Below, piece after piece: positions 54,679-64,000 of a stretch of DNA of 64,000 bases. Position 1 is the first letter of the stretch. Every line of letters starts with the position of its first letter. The DNA lies in assembly GCA_037693485.1 (NCBI GenBank), contig CM075344.1:68939501-69003500 (forward strand), given 5' to 3'. The notes below the pieces were generated by a model. It did not search any database. It was not told the origin of the DNA and saw nothing but the letters and a program-made list of their open reading frames with translations. The DNA comes from Kitagawia praeruptora (taxonomy: Eukaryota; Streptophyta; Magnoliopsida; Apiales; Apiaceae). A program made the translations under genes and the position numbers.

Positions 54679-55340
54679 GTCATGTTTTGTAACTGTCAAT
54701 GTAATAACCCGGATTTTTCAAGAAATGATTATATTATTATTTCAATAATAATAATATTGTTTTCCTAAAATGAGGAGGAATTTTTTTTATTTTATTATTC
54801 AATCATTTAATTATTTTCGGTTAAGTGGAGCCTGGTGCTCCTATTTAAAATTTTATTGACTGAGCAGATACCTCGAGTCAATAGTTTATTTGTGCAAGGA
54901 TTTAAGTTTGGAATGTGAAATTATTCAGTAAAGATTTTATTATAAATTACTAAATAATTTGGAAATTTTAAAATCCTTAGAAAATGATTATTTGTAATTA
55001 TTTGGGGATTTACAAAAATTACTCGATTAATATATAAAATCGAGAATTTGAGATTTTACTAAAACCATAGTGTTTTTAGTATTTTAATAAAGCCCTGTAA
55101 ATTGTGATTTATGAATCACAATTATTATTTTTATGAATTGTTTTTATAAATTATTAATATTTGTAAAATGCATATCAATTTAGAAAATTGAGATTTAATT
55201 CCAATTCTTTCTCCAAAAGTCTTTAAAAATATTCTAGTATTTAATTATGCTAGAAATTTTATTTTTACAAATTAGAGTTATTAGTTTAGAATATTACTTT
55301 AAGGTGTGTAGTATTTAATTGTATTGCTTTTAAAGGTTAT

Positions 55341-55362
55341 TGGGCTTGAGCCCATTAGGGTT
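55341..55362 (+). promoter_or_regulatory. Site II / telo-box pair in the D LTR
   Basis: TGGGCTTGAGCCCA followed directly by TTAGGGTT: two TGGGCY site II motifs in inverted orientation plus a telo-box, a combination known from promoters of plant ribosomal-protein and cell-cycle genes. Purine-rich DNA and GA repeats lie downstream. The pair is present unchanged in the 3' LTR (63229-63250). Confidence 0.5.
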
Positions 55363-55701
55363 AAAAACACACAACAGATACATACACACACAGAAACAAA
55401 CACACAGCCGCACAAAACCAATCGGGGAGAGGGGAGAGAACCAGCGGGGAAAGAGGGAAGAAAGAGGGGAGGAAAAAAATTAAATTGGGAGGTTTGATGA
55501 TACAATTATATATATACATATACGTGTGTGTGTGTGTGTATATAATTCGTAGGTGTGTGAGTGCGTGGTAGTGTGTGTGCTGGTGGGTGTTGCAGGCGGA
55601 GGGAGGTCGTGCAGTAGAGGAGCAGGGGCGGCCGGAGGATTCGCCGGCGAAGGACTGGTGGCGGACTCGTGGCTGAGTGGTGGTGGTTGCGACTGGACAG
55701 C

Positions 55702-55703
<2 letters not shown>

Positions 55704-55740
<37 letters not shown>

Positions 55741-55743
55741 GAT
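55704..55743. repeat. GA microsatellite in the D LTR
   Basis: A run of about 17 GA units, shorter in the 3' LTR (about 63573-63600). A GT tract near 55525-55540 is likewise longer here than at about 63398-63410. These are the largest differences between the two LTR copies. Confidence 0.85.
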
Positions 55744-56412
55744 GGCAGGGGAGAGGGAGAGAGATGGTGGGGTGTTCGATGGTCACCGGAAAATGGTATA
55801 ATTTCGCGTGTTAATTATTTAATTTTCGTAATTAAATTAGTTGTACATTTCGATGTAGATTAATTGTTGTAATTTAATTAGATTTAAATTGCGAGTTTAA
55901 TTGTTAATTTTCGTGATTTAATTCGGAGAGCATAGATAATTATAATTATTGAGTTTAATTATGAGTCCGATTAAATGTTCGAGTTAATAAATTGTTAATT
56001 GTTAAATTGTTATTTGCTAATTGGAATTGTGAGATATTGTTTAAGCTGCATGATTAATTCGGAGAGTTTAATGATTAATTTATAATTATTGGATTAATTG
56101 TGAGCCGGATGTATGCTCAGGCCTTATGGTTGTTAAATTGTTAATTATTAATTGTCGGATAATATATTCGGGTTAGTTGTCAAGTAATTGTTAAGTGCTA
56201 ATTGCTAATTGTTAGTTTCCAATTGAAATTGTTAATTGCTAAGTGCTAATTGTTATCGCCATATAATGTAGTCATAAGAGTTGGATAACTTGTAAATGTC
56301 TATGTGCTAGATGTTATAAATCGAGTCATAATATAGGTTGAAAGTATAAGTGCCAACTACGTGGTGTTGGCTTAAATGTGGATAAACTTAGTTTACTTTC
56401 CTTAAATGTTGA

Positions 56413-56572
56413 GGTGCCGCATGTCTGGGCGGATACTTTTCCTTATGTGCTAGGTGCCGCATGTCTGGGCGGATACTTTTCCTTATGTGCTAGGTGCCGC
56501 ATGTCTGGGCGGGTACTTTTCCTTATGTGCTAGTTGCCGCATGTCTGGGCGGGTACTTTTCTTACTTGTTTA
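56413..56572 (+). repeat. 40-bp tandem repeat, four units
   Basis: Units start at 56413, 56453, 56493 and 56533: 'ggtgccgcatgtctgggcgg' then A/G, 'tacttttccttatgtgcta'. The first three are almost identical; the last diverges at its 3' end. Confidence 0.93.
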
Positions 56573-58956
56573 CTTTGCTGCAAGTTGAGGCAGCTTTATT
56601 TTTGCAAAAACAGGGTTGAATTGCATTTGAGGGGCTGTGCCCATAGTCCGATAAACGAATACCTCATGCCGAAATTTTCTGAAAATCCCCTGCGATTAAA
56701 TTTATTTAACTTATTTAATATCAATGGTCTAGAGGCATGAAGTGGATGTTAATTGTTTACGTGAATACGTGCTAAGTGAATTATTTTGGAGGGTAATTAT
56801 TGATTCGAGGATTATGTGCTAATTCGAGGATTAAATGTGTCTTGAAGATTAAATGGGTATTATGAGTATTTATCGAGGACTAAGTATGTTTTGAGGATTA
56901 CTTGTTAAATTAACTTGTGACAAGAGTATGTCGATAGTATTATGGTCAAAAGTGTTAAGTGGAGTTTTGACTAAGTGTTATAACTGTGTAGTGTTATGAT
57001 GTGTTAGCACCAGGAAATGTCTACTTTAAAAAGGGGACTCTTCCATGTCTTTTCTTTACTAAATGTGTTATGGGTATTTGAGTAGTCAACTATAGGGATA
57101 ACAACTATAGTACGACTTTAGGCGACTTAGTGGTAATTCTGAGTTGTGTCTACTCGAGATACGAGGTTGGACTGACACGTAATCGTAACTATTTCAGTAC
57201 CATTAGGGTATAATCAAGTTGGAGCGACGTGCATCAAAAAGGAAAGATCGAGGCGTCGTATGAAGAAAGGTAAAATACCTCCATGGAAATGCTTGGACGA
57301 GGTGCGAAGGAATTATTCGCGGTTTCTGTTTTCTGCTAAGGACCAGAGGCAAGTTTATTTACTCATACTCTATCGTTCAGAGTATACCTATTTTGAATTA
57401 TATAAAATGTGCGGAAAAAGGTTTTCAATCCCTAATTGCGAGTTTTTAATCTTGTGCTCCTCCTTCCAAATCATTTTATTCTTGACTTTGCTAACAATAT
57501 TAAATTCTCCTCGTGCAATAATCAAAACCCATGATTTATAATACTGTCGATGGGCGGTGACATTCTTATGGTTCTACATCTCGATTTATATGTTGTATAT
57601 TTATAAACTTTTGTAATGTGGTAGAGGACTATATGTTATGAGGTATATATAGATACATATACGTATATATGGAACTACGTGGTAAAGGCTCCGAGGGTAG
57701 AGCGTGCATTGAGTTATCGAACTTAGCCCGCGTGTCGGGGCTATTTTGTATTGTATGTTTTCGAAAACCCGGGCAAAGCTTTTAAAAACAATTTCACAAT
57801 AATTAACCTAAAGGCAACATCACCAATAAACCAGTTTTATTTAATTAATAGATGCTCCTGAAAGCATTTACTAATTAAATAAACCTCATTCGCATAATTA
57901 AATTTATTTAATTAGATGAATATCATTTTCAAAACGCTTTCTTAAAATCACTTTGTCCCGGAGAAATAATAAAACAATTTAATGGAGTGATTCTATCTAG
58001 TATGTTATTTATCGGAGATAGTTTATTTCCAATACGGATTAAAGATATTCCAATGGTTATAAATTGGTTATTTTCAGCTTAAAACAGCTAGATTGATATC
58101 GATATATGTTATTTGAATGCTTATTTAATTCGATGAATATTAATTATAATATTCATTAAGAAACAAAAAAAAAGGAAAGAGAAGAAGGATTTTCATGCTT
58201 ATTAATTATTTCTTATTGACCGAGAGTAAGTAGTAGTTATTTGATAAAGTGGCTAAAGTTGGGAGACTGCTGGAGAGATTGTGTCTTGATTTTGATTAGA
58301 AACATTCCAAGAGTTGTATTTGGGTGTTTTGAGGTTATTAAATATTCCAGTATTAATAGTAAATATTATTTGAATATTACTTAATAAATGAATATTAATT
58401 TGAGTATTCTTTTAAAAAGGGATTATTGAATATTTATTATTTGTTACATAGTAGTCAAATATTTATTAAATACTCTAAGTGTTTTGAAGGTTATAAAACA
58501 CTATTTAAAGGTTGTCTAAGGACTTTCATAGTCATTTAAAATATTATATTTTGAATCTATCTAGGTAAGTTACTTTTCAAGAACTTATATATATATGGAA
58601 TTACCCTGTTGTGGTTACAAGCTTTATGCGTACCATTTTCCATGTGTGATCACAAAATCCTGTGTCGAGATTGATATCGGTACAAGTGTATATCTATACT
58701 TGAACTCTTTTGAACTCAAAACATTTTCGAAAACCCCCGGTCAGGTTTTACTCTCTTGCTCGTTTTTCAAGAAATTATCGGTCGACTGAAGTCGAACTTC
58801 AACTACTCAAGTTTTCTATCAAAATGATTTTGACAAGAAAAGAAAAAGGGGACTCTGGCAGGTGTGGGAATCGTTGACGAACGATTCCCGGGATGTGTAA
58901 GCGGCCGTGAGCCAGGCGGCCCATCAATTATTATTCCGGCCCAGGTGTTGCCGAAG

Positions 58957-59052
58957 GATGATTACGGATGTAGTTTTCATCGAGGGTGATTACGGATGTA
59001 GTTTTCACCCGGGGATAGTTACGGATGTAGTTTCTATCCTTCTACCGGTAGA
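58957..59052 (+). other. Three tandem hairpins with one shared loop, plus palindrome
   Basis: Hairpin 1: GATGA (58957-58961), loop TTACGGATGTAGTTT, TCATC (58977-58981). Hairpin 2: GGGTGA (58984-58989), same loop, TCACCC (59005-59010). Hairpin 3: GGATAG (59013-59018), same loop, CTATCC (59034-59039), extendable by G-T pairs. A 12-bp palindrome TCTACCGGTAGA follows at 59041-59052. The loops are identical and the stems differ but stay complementary. Confidence 0.85.
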
Positions 59053-60297
59053 GAAGACCCGCGGATTATTGGACTTGGATGTGGCGACTGATCATCGTCA
59101 ATCCTTGTCAGGTTTTTATGTTTTCTTTAAGTCCCATCCTCCACTTTGGAAAAATACTCAAACATTGCTTCTTAGGCCTAAGCGCCAAGTAGCTGATAGT
59201 GTTGTTTTCAATTTTGAAAGATGATGAATTCATGCAGTATCTAGAACTGCAAGATTATTCTAACAATAATGGCACGTGTTGGTGCACTTTTGCAATTATT
59301 CAAAAAATGAAAAATGGTTCATCGGTTATTGATGTTAAGTCCCAGATGTTTTGCTTCAAGAGCTTTGACTCTCTTCCTATCAGTTATTTCCGAGTTTAGA
59401 CTTATCAAGTGGTTAAAGAACTTATACCCGGTACATGGTGTTGATCTGTAAGGTGTTTGATGGAAATGACATACTTATATGTATATGCTTTCAGATTGAG
59501 AAATACTAAAGATGAAACCTTCTAATGGTTGGTTTGTATATGATGATAAGCAACTGTCTTAGCAGCATATTGAACTGCGTATTTTGAAAAGCCTTATAAA
59601 AGATTAGCAATACTGTAGTGTACACTATTTCGCTAAGATATGAGGATTACTATGGTTATTATAAACTTATCTGTTCATTGGATGTTGAGTTAAACGTCAT
59701 ATTTTCTTTATTGAAGTTTCATAGTTATAAATGTTTCGGAAATGATGTTAAGTATTGTTGGATTTTAAAACTCCATGTGTATATTGATATATATTGTTGT
59801 GCTCTATTAATACTTGCTGGGCAATTCTTTCGCTCATACTTGCTTGTTTTAAATATTAACCTTTCAGAGGAAGGTAGACGGTTGAGGCTTACCTGCATGG
59901 CTCAGAAGAAGCAGGCAGTACGCCCTTATGAAGATGTTATGATCCATAAAAGCTATAGCTTGAGTAAGTTATATGTAGGTACATTAATGTGTAATATATA
60001 TTACTTTGTATTGAGTAGTACTAGTTGCTGGTGTACTTCCCAACGAAGCTATACTAGTAGTATAAGATTTGTAAGACATAGTGCGATGTAATAGAATGGA
60101 TGTAATGAAGGTGTAAAGATTTTAGTTCTTGTTTCTAGCCCTATGACCTAAAAGATGCTTGGTGGTTGGGGTCGCAGAGTTATAATTCAGTTTTAATGAT
60201 TATAGATGGTTTAATGTTGTTAAACAAGTAATTTGACATTGAGGATTTCCGCGTAGCTACCAAATCCTTGACCCCGGATTTGGGGGTGTTACAGAAA

Positions 60298-60309
60298 TGG
60301 TATCAGAGC
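60298..60309 (+). other. Element D primer-binding site (initiator-Met tRNA)
   Basis: TGGTATCAGAGC, four bases after the LTR end ...GTGTTACA. Its perfect form supports recent mobility of D despite the absence of coding. Confidence 0.9.
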
Positions 60310-61329
60310 TGAGGTTATAGTAAACTAGAAACGAGAGTGAGTAGGAGTGGGTATAGTTATGTGAGAACGTCAGAACTCATGTAGAGTTCATGTTGGACTA
60401 TTGGATATAGTACCAATGATTAAGATAAGATTTTGAGGAATATGATGTGGTAGACTTCACTTCTTGTGGTGATGGATGTCTGCTAAAGAACTCTTAGAGA
60501 CAAGTGTTGGTCGGCAGGAGCATAAATCGCCCGAGGCCTAAGATTAAGATAATTTTAGGGGTTCATGGATGAAGTTATGTATTCCCCGAATGATAGGAAA
60601 TTTCAATATGATGATGAAGGATGGAAAGCTGGCATCCAGTATTATGATAATGATGAGTTGAGATAGCATCCGTACTGTTAAAATTCCAAAAAGGGAAGCA
60701 AAACAAGATCACTATGAAAGGTTATCAGTCGAAGTTGCGGGTATTTAAAACCCTCTCGAGCTTGATAGAGTTTAAGGTAATATTATGAATGGATTGGTGG
60801 ATAGACACCGATTGTCTCAAAATTATAGAAGTAAAAAGGGTGAAGATGAGATTGATCAATAAAGATGAAATGTTTTAAGAATCAAGACGGACCGAGAAAG
60901 TCTGAGAGAGACTAGTACGAAGGTTGTTATGCCAAAAAGGGATAAGCTTAAGTTGCACACGGAATTGTCATGAGGACAGGAACATGTGGTATAAATACGG
61001 TTATAATGGTGACTGGATCTAAGTATGTATTTCCAGCAATGTTTCAGAATATCGCCCATTCGACACGTGGAATTCGTCGTTGCTGGGGGCGACACCGGTA
61101 TCGAAGTCTTCTCAAAGAATAGAACGCTTGCGTGAGATGCTTGCGCCGAGTCGAATAGAACTCCTTAATATCGTAAAATGCCGATGGTTGAATCTCTAGC
61201 GACTATTACGAGTCGACGATGATGTCGGTTATCGAGCACCTTAGGGTGTGCGTGGAAAAGAAGAGCGCTACAATCGAACAATTATCCGTCAGAGGAGCCG
61301 ACATGAAAGGCATCCGTGGAGACCTTGGC

Positions 61330-61530
61330 ATTACCCTCCCCAATTATGAATCATTTTGATTACTTCCCAGTCTGAATTATTTGATATCTCCCCATTTGCA
61401 ACTTATGTTTATTATCTCCCCAATGTGAATTATTTGACACATCCCCATGCATAAATCATTTGGATTACCTCCCTAATCTATGACCTATCTTGACATCTCT
61501 CCAAGAGAGAATTTTGATAAAGAATATACT
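61330..61530 (+). repeat. Degenerate 25-30 bp repeat in D
   Basis: About seven diverged units with the pattern (T)CTCCCCA, 4-6 nt, TGAATTATTTGA: near 61333, 61361, 61387, 61412, 61441, 61466 and 61496. Confidence 0.6.
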
Positions 61531-62588
61531 CCCACTTCGAAGTTGTTTTATAATACTCATGTTAAACCATATTGGTTTCAATTTTTCTAGAAGCTGTCAT
61601 TATACCTACTTTCAGATTTATGAGGCCCTATCGATTGATGATATTTAAATTCCCACTTTTCTTCAAATATTGGATAATCCTATGGTGCTATAGCACCACT
61701 TGCTTGTTGTATACCAGTATCTTTCTGGTTATCCTTTTCCTTGGAAATTGCACCTTGGAATCTGATCAATTTTAATCCAGGGTGTCCACTTGAGAATTAT
61801 TTATCGAAAGACGATAATTATTATCTTCACTTCGAATTGCTTTCATACTTCTCAGCTTCCACTGAGACGAACAACCCTATACTTATAGGGGACACAAGGG
61901 CTATCTGTCTGTGTGATAGAAGTCTGACGGGACGCCATCACTTGTGAGTTGTGAAATACAAGAAGGCTAACTACCTTTAGTAATGTCTTAACTGAGACAC
62001 ACAACGTGAGTTCTTATGATCATATTGATCTCTCAGTAAATTCTCTTATTTCAAACAAGGTTTACTTTAATACTCATAACCTTATGATCATCAATGTGTG
62101 GCAATAGCCTTGATATGACAGCTATCTTTTCAAAGTTTCATAATTCTTATTACCTCTAATGAATTTCAAGGGGATGCCAACCAGGTCAGCCAAGTCATTA
62201 ATTTACTGATCAAAACTGGATTCGAACGGAATCGCCAAGAGCAAGAGCGAATCCCAAGGCGAATAGAATATCAGTGACGTATCAATAGAATTAGTGCATT
62301 CTCTCTCTCAAGGATGTTATGTGAATAGAATCAGTGAACTCTCTCTCAAGGATAGTATGATAATCGAAAGTTGGTCAAGATATATGTGTGAAAGGAGTAA
62401 CGTGGTAAGACTCCAGTGATAACTTTGTCAAATAGAGATCCTATGGTTGGATTGAGGTTTCGGAGAAGTTGTTTACGAATGGACACTCTCCGGTTTGGCA
62501 GAATAAATCTTGATGATGAAAGAGTTAAGGAATCCCAGTAGTGGCCTTAGCTGATTCCGTGGACGGAATCCTTTTAAGGAGGGTAGAC

Positions 62589-64000
62589 TGTAATAACCCG
62601 GATTTTTCAAGAAATGATTATATTATTATTTCAATAATAATAATATTGTTTTCCTAAAATGAGGAGGAATTTTTTTTATTTTATTATTCAATCATTTAAT
62701 TATTTTCGGTTAAGTGGAGCCTGGTGCTCCTATTTAAAATTTTATTGACTGAGTAGATACCTCGAGTCAATAGTTTATTTGTGCAAGGATTTAAGTTTGG
62801 AATGTGAAATTATTCAGTAAATATTTTATTATAAATTACTAAATAATTTGGAAATTTTAAAATCCTTAGAAAATGATTATTTGTAATTATTTGGGGATTT
62901 ACAAAAATTACTCGATTAATATATAAAATCGAGAATTTGAGATTTTACTAAAACCATAGTGTTTTTAGTATTTTAATAAATCCCTGTAAATTGTGATTTA
63001 TGAATCACAATTATTATTTTTATGAATTGTTTTTATAAATTATTAATATTTGTAAAATGCATATCAATTTAGAAAATTGAGATTTAATTCCAATTCTTTC
63101 TCCAAAAGTCTTTGAAAATATTCTAGTATTTAATTATGCTAGAAATTTTATTTTACAAATTAGAGTTATTAGTTTAGAATATTACTTTAAGGTGTGTAGT
63201 ATTTAATTGTATTGCTTTTAAAGGTTATTGGGCTTGAGCCCATTAGGGTTAAAAACACACAACAGATACATACACACACAGCCGCACAAAACCAATCGGG
63301 GAGAGGGGAGAGAACCAGCGGGGAAAGAGGGAAGAAAGAGGGGAGGAAAAAAATTAAATTGGGAGGTTTGATGATACAATTATATATATACATATACGTG
63401 TGTGTGTGTATATAATTCGTAGGTGTGTGAGTGCGTGGTAGTGTGTGTGCTGGTGGGTGTTGCAGGCGGAGGGAGGTCGTGCAGTAGAGGAGCAGGGGCG
63501 GCCGAAGGATTCGCCGGCGAAGGACTGGTGGCGGACTCGTGGCTGAGTGGTGGTGGTTGCGACTGGACAGCATAGAGAGAGAGAGAGAGAGAGATAGAGA
63601 GATGGCAGGGGAGAGGGAGAGAGATGGTGGGGTGTTCGATGGTCACCGGAAAATGGTATAATTTCGCGTGTTAATTATTTAATTTTCGTAATTAAATTAG
63701 TTGTACATTTCGATATAGATTAATTGTTGTAATTTAATTAGATTTAAATTGCGAGTTTAATTGTTAATTTTCGTGATTTAATTCGGAGAGCGTAGATAAT
63801 TATAATTATTGAGTTTAATTATGAGTCCGATTAAATGTTCGAGTTAATAAATTGTTAATTGTTAAATTGTTATTTGCTAATTGGAATTGTGAGATATTGT
63901 TTAAGCTGCATGATTAATTCGGAGATTTTAATGATTAATTTATAATTATTGGATTAATTGTGAGCCGGATGTATGCTCAGGCCTTATGGTTGTTAAATTG
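62589..64000 (+). repeat. Element D 3' LTR, first 1.4 kb
   Basis: Aligns with 54700-56130. By eye it differs by about eight substitutions and a few small indels (the 'cagaaacaaacacac' block is absent here, and the microsatellites are shorter). Divergence well under 1% over 1.4 kb indicates a young insertion. Cut off by the window edge. Confidence 0.93.

Larger units (their letters stand above)
51340..54699 (+). mobile_element. Sirevirus-like copia element C, 5' portion
   Basis: 5' LTR, iMet primer site and a decayed gag, cut by element D at 54700. Gag resembles family A Gag in layout (capsid, single CCHC visible, coiled coil) but is a different family by LTR and protein sequence. Pol and the 3' end are not in the window. 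Confidence 0.8.
54700..60293 (+). repeat. Element D 5' LTR (5.6 kb)
   Basis: From TGTAATAACCCGG to GGATTTGGGGGTGTTACA (imperfect inverted ends). About 5,594 bp, unusually long. It holds a promoter-like block (55341), GT and GA microsatellites with a GC-rich patch (55500-55790), a TTAATTG-rich stretch (55800-56260), a 40-bp tandem repeat (56413) and a triple hairpin (58957). Open frames inside are short and of low complexity; I support no protein. Confidence 0.85.
60294..62588 (+). other. Element D internal region, no recognisable coding
   Basis: 2.3 kb between the LTRs. After the primer site I see no zinc knuckle, protease, integrase or polymerase motif in any frame; open frames are under 80 codons. 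It contains a degenerate repeat (61330-61530), a repeated 'gaatagaat(c)agtg...tctctctcaaggat' block (about 62258-62350) and, before the 3' LTR, a purine-rich AAGGAGGG (62576-62583) that may act as polypurine tract although 5 nt separate it from the LTR. Confidence 0.7.
54700..64000 (+). mobile_element. Element D: large non-autonomous LTR element (LARD-like)
   Basis: Starts TGTAATAACCCGGATTTTTC. The same start recurs at 62589, and the following 1.4 kb is near-identical to the first, which identifies two LTRs in direct orientation. The internal region (60294-62588) has a primer site and no recognisable gag or pol. The TGTAATAACCC...GGGTGTTACA termini resemble many plant Ty3/gypsy LTRs, but the lineage is inferred only from this. 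The right end and target duplication lie beyond the window. Confidence 0.85.

Noticed and set aside
55299..55786. Minus-strand frames with Ser-Leu and Thr-His runs in the D LTR (and their copy at 63187-63646)
   Set aside because: They are translations of GA, GT and purine-rich tracts, change length between the two LTRs, and have no recognisable domain.
59618..60091. 157-codon open frame near the end of the D LTR
   Set aside because: No domain or compositional sign of coding, and it lies inside a long non-coding LTR.

Overview
This window is plant nuclear DNA, from a eudicot and possibly an asterid (low confidence). I found no host protein gene, rRNA or tRNA. Everything I could identify is transposable-element DNA nested several layers deep. 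The evidence is Ty1/copia polyproteins, primer-binding sites matching plant initiator-Met tRNA, Helitron-type 3' hairpins ending in CTAG or CTAA, a plant LINE tail, and low GC outside the coding parts.

Layout. 1-2720 holds two Helitron-like 3' ends, an AT-rich tandem array and a short GC-richer segment of possible organelle origin. A third, minus-strand Helitron-like element starts at 2724 and resumes at 50516-51339. Inside it lies a 5'-truncated LINE (about 3001-3125 and 48566-50515). The LINE is split by copia element B (3126-48560, duplicated target ATAGA). B carries two insertions of one large Sirevirus-like copia family. A1 (4092-29479, TACTG) sits in B's 5' LTR and A3 (minus strand, 32923-45645, AAAAG) sits in B's pol. 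A1 is itself split in gag by A2 (4953-17619, CCTAC). The order Helitron > LINE > B > A1 > A2 is five levels, and the three nested LTR-element levels are proved by exact 5-bp target duplications and reading frames that rejoin across the insertions.

To the right, a second Sirevirus-like element C (51340-54699) keeps its 5' LTR and a broken gag. It is cut by D (54700 to beyond the window), which has a 5.6-kb LTR and a 2.3-kb internal region without recognisable coding capacity (a LARD-like, non-autonomous element).

How the parts work together. The A family (about 12.7 kb, LTRs about 610 bp) encodes Gag with three CCHC knuckles, Pol (protease, DD35E integrase, reverse transcriptase, RNase H) in a different frame, and after a roughly 2-kb non-coding spacer a third large protein of about 1,219 residues at the position called env-like in Sireviruses. 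LTR pairs differ by eye at only 2 (A1), 5 (A2) and 4 (A3) sites, so the insertions are recent. No copy is fully intact: A2 has an intact gag, A1 an intact third ORF, and pol is broken in all three.

Most notable: three consecutive hairpins in the D LTR with an identical 15-nt loop but different, fully complementary stems; a conserved gag-pol junction in family A that simple frameshifting cannot bridge; and an array of 14 TTCGAGAA boxes in the C LTR.
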